From contig NW_024470406.1 in NCBI RefSeq assembly GCF_900496995.4, positions 1 through 64,000 on the forward strand: 64,000 nucleotides of DNA, given 5' to 3'. The translations under genes were made by a program, and so were the position numbers. This stretch comes from Aquila chrysaetos chrysaetos. Its lineage: Eukaryota > Chordata > Aves > Accipitriformes > Accipitridae. Positions 1 through 10,146 of this stretch are shown here, piece by piece. Every line of letters begins with the position of its first letter. Positions within the stretch are counted from its first letter, which is position 1. Below the pieces are notes generated by a model, which was given only the letters and a program-made list of their open reading frames with translations, was not told the DNA's origin and did not search any database.

Positions 1-3000
1 CCCGGAGGGCTCTCAAAAATTTTTTCTTCGCCAGCTTAGGGCTCGTTCGAAAATTTTTTTCTTCGACAGACGAGGGCTCATCGAAAATTTTTTCTTTGAC
101 AGCCAATGGCTCGTCGAAAAAAAGGCTACCGGCAGCCGAGGGCTCGTCGAAAATTTTTTTTATTCGGCAGCAGAGGGCTCGTCAAAAATTTTTTCTTCGG
201 TAGCCGAGGGCTCGTCGAAAATAAGGTCCAGGCAGCCGAGGGCTCGTCAAAAATTTTTTTTTTCAGCAGCTGATGGCCCTTGGAAAATTTTTCCTTACGG
301 CACCAATGGCTCTGTCAAAAATAACTTTCCCGGCAGCCGAGGGCTCATCGAAAATTTTTTCTCAGCAGCCGAGGGCTCGTGGAAAATAAGGTTCCCGGCA
401 GACGAGGGCTCGTCGAAAATTTTTTCTTCGGCAGCCGAGGTCTCGTCGAAACTTTTTCTTCGGCAGCCGAGGCCTCGTCGGAAATAAGGTTCCTGCAGCC
501 GAGGGCTCGTCGAAGATTTTTTCTTCGGCAGCCAAGGGCTCGTCGAAAATTCTTTTTCTTCGGCAGCCGATGGCTTTCAAAAATTTTTTTTCTTTCTCAG
601 CCGAGGGCTCTTCGAAAACTTTCCTTCGGGAGCTGAGGGCTCGTCGAAATAAGGTTCCCGGAAGCCGAGAGGTCGTCGAAAACTTTTTTTCAGCAGCCGA
701 GGGGCTCGTCGAAAATAAGGTTCCCGTCAGCCGAGGGCTCGTAAAAATTTTTTTTTCAGCAGCTGAGGGCTCGTGGAAAAATTTTTCCTACGGCAGCCAA
801 GGGCTCGTCGAAAATTATTTTTTCAACAACTGAGGGCTCGTGAAAATTTTTCCTTCGGCAACCGAGGGCTCGTCGAAAATAAGCGTCCCGGCAGCCGAGG
901 GTTCGTCGAAAATTTTTCCTTCGGCTGACGAGGGTTCGTTGAAAATAAGGTTCCCGGCAGCCGAAGGCTCGTCAAAAATTTTTTCTTCGGCCAGCCGAGG
1001 GCTCGTCGAAAATTTTTACTTTCGGCAGCTGAGGGTTCATCGAAAATTTTTTCTTCAGCAGCCGAGGGGCTCGTCGAAAATAAGGTTCCCGGCAGCTGAC
1101 GTCTGGTCAAAAATTTTTTTTTCAACAGCCGAGGGCTCGTGGAAAATAAGGTTCCCTGCCACCCTAGGGCTCGTCAAAAATTTTTTCTTCGGCAGCCAAG
1201 GGCTCGTCCAAAATTTTTTCTTCAGCAGCTGAGGATTCGTCGAAAAAAGGTTCCTGTAAGCCGAGGTCTTGTCGAAAATTTTTTTTTCAGCAGCCGAGGG
1301 CTCGTCGAAATTTTTCCTTCGGCAGCTGTGGGCTTGTCAAAAATTTTTTCTTCAGCAGCCGAGGGCTCTTGGAAAATAATGTTCCCGGCAGCCGAGGGCT
1401 CGTCGAAAAATTTATTTTCAGCAGCCTAGGGATCGTAAAAATTTTTCCTATGGCAGCTGAGGGCTCGTCGAAAAAAAGGTTCCCTGCAGCCGAGGGCTCG
1501 TCAAAAATTTTTTTTTTTCAGCAGCTGATATCTCGTCGAAATTTTTTCTAAGGCAGCCGAGGGCTCGTCCAAAATTTTTCCTTCGGCTGACGAGTGTTCG
1601 TTGAAAAAAGGTTCCCGGCAGCCCAGGGTTCGTTGAAAATTTTGTTTTCAGCAGCCGAGGGCTCGTCGAAAATTTTTCCTTCGGCAACCGAGGGGTCGTC
1701 TAAAATAACGTTCCCGGCAGCCGAGGGCTCATCGAAAATTTTTTCTTGGCAGCCGGGGGCTCGTCGAAAATTTTTTTTCTTTGGCAGTCAAGGGCTCGTC
1801 GAAAATTTTTTCTTCGGCAGCTGAGGGCTCGTCGAAAATAAGGTTCCCGGCAGCCGAGGGCTCGTCAAAAATTTTTTTTTTCAGCAGCTGATATCTCGTC
1901 GAAATTTTTTCTAAGGCAGCCGAGGGCTCGTCGAAAATTTTTCCTTCGGCTGACGAGTGTTCGTTGAAAAAAAGGTTCCCGGCAGCCCAGGGTTTGTTGA
2001 AAATTTTGTTTTCAGCAGCCGAGGGCTCGTCGAAAATTTTTCCTTCGGCAACCGAGGGGTTGTCTAAAATAACGTTCCCGGCAGCCGAAGGCTCGTCGAA
2101 AATTTTTTATTCGGCAGCCGAGGGCTCGTCAAAAATTTTTTTTTCAGCAGCTGATGTCTCGTCGAAATTTTTTCTACGGCAGCCAAGGGCTCGTCGAAAT
2201 AAGCGTCCCGGCAGCTGAGGGCTCGTCGAAAATTTTTCCTTCGGCTGACGAGTGTTCGTTGAAAAAAAGGTTCCCGGCAGCCGAGGGCTCGTCGAAGATT
2301 TTGTTTCAGCAGCCGACGGCTCATCGAAAATTGTTCCTTCGGCAGCCGAGGGGTCGTCTAAATTAAGGTTGCCGGCAGCCGAAGGCTCGTCGAAAATTTT
2401 TTCTTCGGCAGCCGGGGGGGCTCGTCGCAAATTTTTTCTTCGGCAGCTGAGGGTTCATCAAAATTTTTTCTTCAGCAGTCGAGGGCTCGTTGAAAATAAG
2501 GCTCCCGGCAGCCGACGGATCGTCAAATTTTTTTTTTCAGCAACTGAGGGCTCGTTGAAAATTTTTCCTATGGCAGCCGAGGGCTCGTCGAAAATAAGCG
2601 TCCCGGCAGCCGAGGGTTCGTCGAAAATTTTTCCTTCGGCAGCCGAGGGCTGGTCGAAAATAACGTTCCCGGCAGCTGATGGCTCGTCGAAAATTTTTTT
2701 TTAAGCAGCCGAGGGCTCGTCGAAAATTAAATTTCCCGGCAGACGAGGGCTCGTCGAAAATTTTTCCTTCGGCAGCCGAGGGCTCGTTGAAAATTTTTCC
2801 TACGGCAGCCGAGGGCTCGTCGTAAATAAGCGTCCCGGCAGCCGAGGGCTCGTTGAAAATTTTCCTTCGGCACCCCAGGGCTCGTCAAAAATAATGTCCC
2901 TTCAGCAGAGTGCTCGTCGAAAATTTCTTCTTCGGCAGCTGAGGGCTCGTCGAAAATTTTTTTTCTTCAGCAGCCGAGGGTCTCATCGAAATTTTTTTTC

Positions 3001-5948
3001 TTCGGCTGCCAAGGGCTCGTGGAAAATAAGGTTCTCGGCAGCCAAGGGCTCGTCGAAAATATTTTCTTCGGCACATGAGGGCTCGTCGAAAATTTTTTCT
3101 TCGGCAGCTGAGGGTTCATCAAAAATTTTTTCTTCAGCAGTCGAGGGCTCGTTGAAAATAAGGTTACCGGCAGCCAACGGCTCGTCAAATTTTTTTTTTT
3201 CAGCAACTGAGGGCTCGTTGAAATTTTTTCCTATGGCAGCCGAGGGCTCGTCGAAAATAAGCGTCCCGGCAGCTGAGGGTTCGTCGAAAATTTTTCCTTC
3301 GGCAGCCGAGTGCTGGTCGAAAATATCGTTCCCGGCAGCTGAGGGCTCGTCGAAAATTTTTTTTCAGCAGCTGAGGGCTCATCAAAAATAAGGTTCCCGG
3401 CAGACCAGGGCTCGTCGAAAATTAGGTTCCCGGCAGACGAGGGGCTCACCGAAAATTTTTTCTTCAGCTGCCAAGGGCTCGTCGAAATTAGGTTCCCGGC
3501 CAGCCAAGGGTTCGTCGAAAATTTTTTCTTCAGCAGCTGAGGGCTCGTCGAATATTTTTTCTTCGGCTGCCGAGGGCTCGTCGAAAATAAGGTTCCCGGC
3601 AGACGAGGGCTCGTCGAAAATTTTTTCTTCAGCTGCCAAGGGCTCGTCGAAAATTAGGTTCCCGGCAGCCAAGGGTTCATCGAAAATTTTTTCTTCAGCA
3701 GCCGAGGGCTTGTCGAATATTTTTTCTTCGGCTGCCGAGGGCTCGTCGAAAATAAGGTTCCCGGCACCCTAGGGCTCGTCGAAAATTTTTTCTTCAGCAG
3801 CCGACGGCTCGTAGAAAATTTTTTATTCGGCAGCCGAGGTCTCGTCGAAAATTTTTTTTCTTCAGCAGCCGAGGGCTCGTTAAAGAAAGGATACCGGCAG
3901 CCGAGGGCTTGTCGAAAATTTTTTCTTCGGCAGCCGAGGGCTCGTCGAAAATTTTTTTTTTCAGCAGCTGATGTCTCGTCGAAATTTTTTTCTACGGCAG
4001 CCGAGGGCTCGTCGAAAATTTTCCTTCGGCTGACGAGTGTTCGTTGAAAAAAAGGTTCCCGGCAGCCGAGGGCTCGTCGAAGATTTTGTTTTCAGCAGCC
4101 GACGGCTCATCGAAAATTGTTCCTTCGGCAGCCGAGGGGTCGTCTAAATTAAGGTTGCCGGCAGCCGAAGGCTCGTTGAAAATTTTTTCTTCGGCAGCCG
4201 GGGGGCTCGTCGAAAATTTTTTCTTCGGCAGCTGAGGGTTCATCAAAAATTTTTTCTTCAGCAGCCGAGGGCTCGTTGAAAATAAGCGTCCCGGCAGCCG
4301 ACGATCGTCAAATTTTTTTTTTCAGCAACTGAGGGCTCGTTGAAATTTTTTCCTATGGCAGCCGAGGGCTCGTCGAAAATAAGCGTCCCGGCAGCCGAGG
4401 GCTCGTCGAAAATTTTCACTTCGACAGCTGAGGGTTCATCGAAAATTTTTTCTTCAGCAGCCGAGGGCTCGTCGAAAATAAGGTTCCCGGCAGCCGACGT
4501 CTGGTCAAAAATTTTTTTTTTCAACACCCGAGGGCTCGTGGAAAATAAGGTTCCCTGCACCCTAGGGCTCGTCAAAAATTTTTTTCTTCGGCAGCCAAGG
4601 GCTCGTCCAAAATTTTTTCTTCAGCAGCTGAGGATTCGTCGAAAAAAGGTTTCCTGTAAGCCGAGGTCTTGTCGAAAATTTTTTTTTCAGCAGCCGAGGG
4701 CTCGTCGAAAATTTTTCCTTCGGCAGCTGTGGGCTTGTCAAAAACTTTTTCTTCAGCAGCCGAGGGCTCTTGGAAAATAATGTTCCCAGCAGCGAGGGCT
4801 CGTCGAAAAATTTATTTTCAGCAGCCTAGGGATCGTAAAAAATTTTTCCTATGGCAGCTGAGGGCTCGTCGAAAAAAAGGTTCCCGGCAGCCGAGGGCTC
4901 GTCAAAAATTTTTTTTTCAGCAGCTGATATCTCGTCGAAATTTTTTCTAAGGCAGCCGAGGGCTCGTCGAAAATTTTTCCTTCGGCTGACGAGTGTTCGT
5001 TGAAAAAAAGGTTCCCGGCAGCCCAGGGTTCGTTGAAAATTTTGTTTTCAGCAGCCGAGGGCTCGTCGAAAATTTTTCCTTCGGCAACCGAGGGGTCGTC
5101 TAAAATAACGTTCCCGGCAGCCGAAGGCTCGTCGAAAATTTTTTATTCGGCAGCCGGGGGCTCGTCGAAAATTTTTTCTTCGGCAGCTGAGGGTTCATCA
5201 AAAATTTTTTCTTCAGCAGTCGAGGGGCTCGTTGAAAATAAGGTTACCGGCAGCCGACGGCTCGTCAAATTTTTTTTTTCAGCAACTGAGGGCTCGTTGA
5301 AATTTTTTCCTATGGCAGCCGAGGGCTCGTCGAAAGTTTTTTTCTTCGGCAGCCGAGGGCTTGTCGAAAATTTTTCCTAAGGCAACCGAGGGCTCGTCGA
5401 AAATAAGCGTCCTGGCAGCAGAGTGCTCGTCGAAAATTTCTTCTTCGGCAGCTGAGGGCTCGTCGAAAATTTTTTTTCTTCAGCAGCCGAGGGTCCTCAT
5501 CGAAAATTTTTCCTTCGGCAGCCGGGGCTCGTCGAAAGTTTTTCTTCGGCAGCCAACGGGTCGTCGAAAATTTTTTCTTCGGCAGCTGAGGGCTCGTCGA
5601 AAATTTTTTCTTCCACTGCCAAGGGCTCGTTGAAAATAACGTTCCCGGCAGCCAAGGGCTCGTCGAAAATTTTTTTTCTAGCAGCCGAGGGCTCTTCGAA
5701 AATAAGGTTCCCGGCAGCCGAGGGCTCGTCGAAAATTTTTTCTTTGACAGCCGACGGCTCGTCGAAAAATTTTTCTTCGGCAGCCTAGGGCTCGTCGAAA
5801 ATTTTATTTTCAGCAGCCAAGGGCTCGTCAAAATTTTTCCTAAGGCAACCGAGTGCTCTTCGAAAATAAGCGTCCCGGCAGCCGAGGGCTCGTCGAAAAT
5901 TTTTCCTTTGACATCCGAGAAATCATCAAAAATTTTTTCGTCGGCAGC
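1..5948. repeat. 33-bp A/T-tract satellite array
   Basis: About 180 head-to-tail copies of a 33-bp monomer fill this stretch. Each monomer has a GC-rich half (core GGCAGCCGAGGGCTCGTCG) and a variable half. The variable half is either an A4T5-6 tract followed by CTTC, or AAAATAAGGTTCCC. Both flavours keep the same period and are interspersed. Because 33 is a multiple of three, several frames stay open and give peptides with a recurring AAEGSSKIF-like 11-mer; these are not genes. Two to three CpG per monomer are retained. A-tracts recur about every three helical turns, which known DNA-curvature rules predict will bend the DNA. Chicken W-linked XhoI/EcoRI repeats are also built from phased A and T tracts, but with a ~21-bp unit, so this is at most an analogue. 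The array continues beyond the left edge. Confidence 0.95.
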
Positions 5949-7078
5949 CTATCTACACGCGCAACAGCACTGGGGATCTTTGCTTTTCCAGAGATGGAAT
6001 ATCTCATGGCATTAGACCTCGGCAGAGCCGCTTTCCGAAAAGGCGAACGTCCGGCTCCTTCTCCCATGAGGAACAGCCCAGCCCTGAAAGCTCTTGCTGT
6101 TCTTCTCCTTCCCTTGGCGCCCTATCTACAGGCACAACAGCACTGGTGATCTGGGCTTTCTCAGAGACGGAACATCCTAAGGCTCTCAGCCTCTCAGAGC
6201 AGCTTTCCGAAAAGGCAAACATCCAGCTCCTTCTCCCACAAGGAAGGGCCCAGCCCTGAAAGCTCTTGCTGCTCTTCTCCTTCCCTTGGCGCCCTATCTA
6301 CAGGCACAACTGCACGGGTGATCAGGGCTTTATCAGAGAGGGAACATCCTATGGCGCTCGGCCTCTTAGAGTAGCTTTCCGAAAAGGGAAACGTCCAGCC
6401 CTTTCTCCAACGAAAAAGGGGCCAGCCCTGAAAGCTTTTGCTGGTCTTCTCCTTCCCTTGGCGCCCTATCTACAAGCACAACAGCACTGGGGATCTGGGC
6501 TTTCCCAGAGACGCAACATCAAAAGATTTTTCTAGGCAGACCTGGTTCCGAAAAGGCAAACGTCCAGCTCCTTCTCCCACAAGGAAGGGCCCAGCCCTGA
6601 AAGCTCTTGCTGCTCTTCTCCTTCCCTTGGCGCCCTATCTACAGGCACAACTGCACGGGTGATCAGGGCTTTATCAGAGAGGGAACATCCTATGGCGCTC
6701 GGCCTCTTAGAGTAGCTTTCCGAAAAGGGAAACGTCCAGCCCTTTCTCCAACGAAAAAGGGGCCAGCCCTGAAAGCTTTTGCTGGTCTTCTCCTTCCCTT
6801 GGCGCCCTATCTACAAGCACAACAGCACTGGGGATCTGGGCTTTCCCAGAGACGCAACATCAAAAGATTTTTCTAGGCAGACCTGGTTTCCGAAAAGGCA
6901 AACGTCCAGCTCCTTCTCCCACAAGGAAGGGCCCAGCCCTGAAAGCTGTTGCTGCTCTTCTCCCTCCCTTCGCGCCCTATCTACAGGCACAACAGCACTG
7001 GGGATCTGGGCTTTCCCAGAGACGGAACATCCAATGGCGCTTTTCTAGTCAGAGCCGCTTTCCGAAAAGGCGAACGTT
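5949..7078 (+). repeat. ~171-bp satellite array, short block
   Basis: Six to seven tandem monomers of about 169-172 bp, each recognisable by CCCTATCTACA and GGCACAACAGCACTGGGG. The switch from the 33-bp satellite happens within a few bases around 5948. Monomers here differ from the large block at 21649-25400: CTTCTCC replaces CTTCACC, and TTTCCGAAAAGG replaces TTTCCGGAAAGG. A two-monomer segment of about 341 bp is repeated almost perfectly (about 6221-6545 and 6562-6886), which indicates local higher-order amplification. The monomer length is close to a nucleosome repeat, as is common for centromeric or pericentromeric satellites, but nothing here proves a centromeric role. Confidence 0.92.
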
Positions 7079-7119
7079 ATAAAGGGCGAAGGATAGGGGA
7101 GTGGTGGAGGACTTCTCTC

Positions 7120-8205
7120 TCAAGGATGAACTGTCTAATAAAAAGCTTTGTGTGTTGTTTTTGCAGGTGATGACAGGGCATGAGGTGCTTGAAGGAACCT
7201 TGCGTTTAGGTGACATGGCTGCTATGGAGGTTGGACTGTGACACGTGGCACTTTGAAAGCTAAGTATCAGGTTGAAAATGCACGGATGGTAGAGATGATG
7301 GTGTGTGTTGAAACATCGGTGTAACTTAAGGGTAGTTTGTGGGGAGCTCGGGCCAGGGTTTTTGCAGGTAGGGTAATTTTTGAGTCCCCCGGTGCTGCAG
7401 GCACAGGGTGATGGCCCTTTGATGGTGGTGGGCAGTTGCATAGATGAGTTGAGAGTGAGGACTGTCATGTATGTAATCTGAATGAGTGGTGTGTTGCGAG
7501 CGTGTGTAACCTTGTAGGGTTATGTGGTTTAGCCTTGTTATTTTTTTTCCTTTCAGGTTGGATGTAGAGTTGAGATGTTTTTCAGGGAATTAGGAAAAAA
7601 AAAAAAAATTAGTATTAAAAAAACCCGGCTGGGATATGGGTTGTTTTTTGGTGTTGTCCCATCCTGTTCCGCCCCCCCCCCTTTTTTTTTTTCCCCCCTG
7701 GTCCTAGCCGGTCCATGAGGTGATGCTGGTCGCCAATGTTCAGACCAGGGTCTGGCTTGGGCCAGGGTTTCACAGGCAGGGCGATTTTTTTTCAAGGTTC
7801 CCGGGAATGGTGTTCCCATGTAGCGCTGCCCTGGAATGTGGTAAGTGCCACTTAGCGCAGGGAATTATGTTGTTCGTGGATGGTCTTTGGAAGACAGTTG
7901 AGGATTTTGCAGGTGGGGGGGAGTTGGAGTAGATAGCCAGCATTGGGTAGGCCAGGCTTGTGAAGTGCGTGGGTGTAACTGTATTTTTCCGTGGTGGGTT
8001 TGTCATATATTTGGGTGCTCTTTGTAGTTTGTGATGTAATGATGTTTTTCAATTTTTCTTTTTGTGTGTAGGTGTGGAAGTGCACAGTCTGTCAAGAGGA
8101 GCGGAGCTTACTTGTTTTCTGCCCGGGAGCAGGGATCGTGGAGGTAAACCTCTAGATGTGAAGCAACAGATGTAATGGGAGTGAGGAATGTGGAAAAGAC
8201 CACTC
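7120..8205 (+). pseudogene. Stray partial copy of the terminal block
   Basis: This stretch is diverged but collinear with 49440-50540 (and inversely with 38230-39310). It includes an exon-like segment that starts after TTTTTGCAG at 7167. The matching short reading frame ends ATEVGL-stop in contig C and AMEVGL-stop here. A second acceptor-like site lies at 8070-8071 before a GTGTGGAAGTG segment. The homopolymer-rich middle (about 7590-7700) corresponds to the hairpin at 49949-50000, but its dyad is degraded here. This copy lies beside the ~171-bp satellite rather than at the end of a unit array, so it looks like an orphan. No upstream units or downstream minisatellite accompany it. Confidence 0.7.
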
Positions 8206-8505
8206 CGTAGAGAATTGCAGGCACTAAATAGTGGCATTTCTTCTTAAGGTAATGCTAAATTTTTGGATTTTAAATGTATTTGTAAAAATAATGATTAAAA
8301 GAGGAATAAAACTAATAGTGGCAAATATTTGACCAATGCGGCCATAACTCTTTTCTATACATTGTAGTAAAAGTACATTGTAGAATTGGACTGTAAATAT
8401 TGACACAGCTGAATGTACGTGGAGTCAGTAATGGACCAAATGAAACAATAAACATAAAATGAAAAAAAGGCAGGTAATTAGGTCTCCTTGTGAGAATCAC
8501 GGTCC
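8206..8505. other. AT-rich sequence with no recognised feature
   Basis: No gene, known repeat or clear structure is visible. An AATAAA at 8305-8310 on the plus strand lies about 240 bp past the last exon-like segment of the orphan terminal block. It could be its former poly(A) signal, but such a hexamer is also expected by chance in AT-rich DNA. Confidence 0.5.
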
Positions 8506-9055
8506 TAATGGCAATCACAAAAGCAAGTGCAGAGCAAAGCACGCGCGTTTAGTGCCCATAGGTAAACTTAGCTGTTTAAGTAAGTGAAAGTGTTCGTTAG
8601 AATTAGGCATCCAAGGGAGACTTGCAGATACCTCGAGGTAAATGTAGCTGCGGATGGGTTAATAGAAAGGTGCGCATTACTGGCTCTAGTAATTGCACAA
8701 CTGTGACGTGGGCTCGGTTACTGTGTAACTGTGACATGGGCTAGGCCTCGGGCGCCGAAATGGGGCTCGGGCGCGGCGCGGCGCCGAAATGGGCTCGGGG
8801 CGTGGCGCGGCGCCGAAATGGGCTCGGGCGCGGCCTCGGGGCGTGGCGGGGCGCCGAAATGGGCTCGGGTAGTGTGTAATTTTGAAATGGGCTTGGTTAC
8901 TGGATAATATATGTATAATATGTGGGGTTTTTTTCATTCTGTATCTCACTTTTCCTGTTCTTCTCTTTCTCTAACCCTTTGTGGTGCTCCCTAATCTTTT
9001 TATTCATGTCTTCTATCTCTGTGCAGGGGTCCTAATACCTCTCTTTCTCCAGTAC
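8506..9055. repeat. Tandem duplication copy 1 (550 bp), with GC minisatellite
   Basis: Copy 1 starts at TAATGGCAATC and is closely matched by 9056-9532. Its middle holds a GC-rich minisatellite of about four ~30-35-bp repeats (GGCGCCGAAATGGGCTCGGG-like, about 8749-8870), flanked by repeats of GGGCTCGGTTACTGTGTAAC. The 3' part (from the ATAATATGTGGGG motif) is nearly identical in both copies. No reading frame is credible. The element type is not recognised. Confidence 0.85.
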
Positions 9056-9532
9056 TAATGGCAATCGCAAAGGCAAGTGCAGAGCAAAGCATGCGCGTTT
9101 AGTGCCCAAAGGTAAACTTAGCTGTTTAAGTAAGTGAAAGTGTTCGTTAGAATTAGGCATCTAAGGGAGAGTTGTAGATGCCTCGAGGTAAATGTAGCTG
9201 CAGATGGGTTAATAGATAAACTGCGCATTACTGGCTCTAGTAATTGCACAACTTTGAAATGCGCTCGGTTACTGTGTAACTTTGAAATGGGCTCGGTTAC
9301 TGTGTAACTTTGAAATGGGCTCGGGCGCGGTGCGGCGCCGAAATGAGCTCGGGCGCGGTGCGGCGCCGAAATGGGCTCGGTTACTGGATAATATGTGTAT
9401 AATATGTGGGGTTTTTTTCATTCTGTATCTCACTTTTCCTGTTCTTCTCTTTCTCTAACCCTTTGTGGTGCTCCCTAATCTTTTTATTCATGTCTTCTAT
9501 CTCTGTGCAGGGGTCCTAATACCTCTCTTTCT
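9056..9532. repeat. Tandem duplication copy 2 (477 bp)
   Basis: This is the second direct copy of the preceding element. It has only about two of the GC-rich minisatellite monomers (about 9310-9372), which accounts for most of the length difference. It ends where the shared CCTCTCTTTCTCC runs into a different pyrimidine-rich sequence. Confidence 0.85.
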
Positions 9533-10075
9533 CCAACCTCCTGTGTTTCTCACAGTCTCTGTCTCTCTCTTGTCATGATTCTCATCTGTCACTTTGTCTT
9601 TTTTCCTGTCCCATAGTATCATGTTGTAATTGTTTCTCCTGCTTTTTTCTCCATCTGTCCAGATCCCTGTTCCTGTTTTCTTCTATTGCTGTCCCTCTGC
9701 CTTGCTTTCTCTTGCTATCTTTTCTGTATTCCTCTCTGTTCCATTCTCTCTTCCATCCTTTCTAACTGTATCTCCCTGTCCAGCTAGCTGTCCCTTCTCT
9801 CTCTTTTCTCCCTTCCTCCATCTCTCCGTCACTGCCTATCAATCACAGTTTTTTTTTCTCCAGTGCTGTCCTGCTCTCTGTCCCTTTTTTCTTACAACTC
9901 ATTCTGTCATGCTCCCTGTGTCTTTTTTTTAACTTCTCCATCTCTGCTCTGCAGCCTATCGCTATTTTTTTCCTCTTCCTTCCCTTTGTCCTTCTTCCAG
10001 TGCTTTCTCTCTCTCCCTTTGTTCTTCCTCCTTTCCTTTTTTCCTTTCTTGCTACGTCTCTGTTCTGTTCCCTAG
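9533..10075. repeat. Pyrimidine-rich low-complexity tract
   Basis: About 540 bp are strongly biased to C and T on the plus strand (A/G-rich on the minus strand), made of irregular CTCTTTC and TTCCTT runs without a fixed period. The bias ends at the 3' end of the CR1. Reading frames here are serine/phenylalanine/leucine-rich artefacts of the composition. Confidence 0.8.
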
Positions 10076-10146
10076 AATAGAATCAAATTCAATCAAATCA
10101 AATTACAAAATTTGGAAAAGACCTCTAAGATCATTAAGTCCAACCA

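Noticed and set aside
379-5633. Many open frames in the first 5.9 kb (for example 2252-2704, 2894-3391 and 5310-5831 minus)
   Set aside because: They translate a 33-bp satellite on both strands. The period is a multiple of three, so frames stay open by construction.
1-5948. CRISPR-like array (33-bp periodicity)
   Set aside because: There are no unique spacers. The repeats are contiguous, and the context is eukaryotic.
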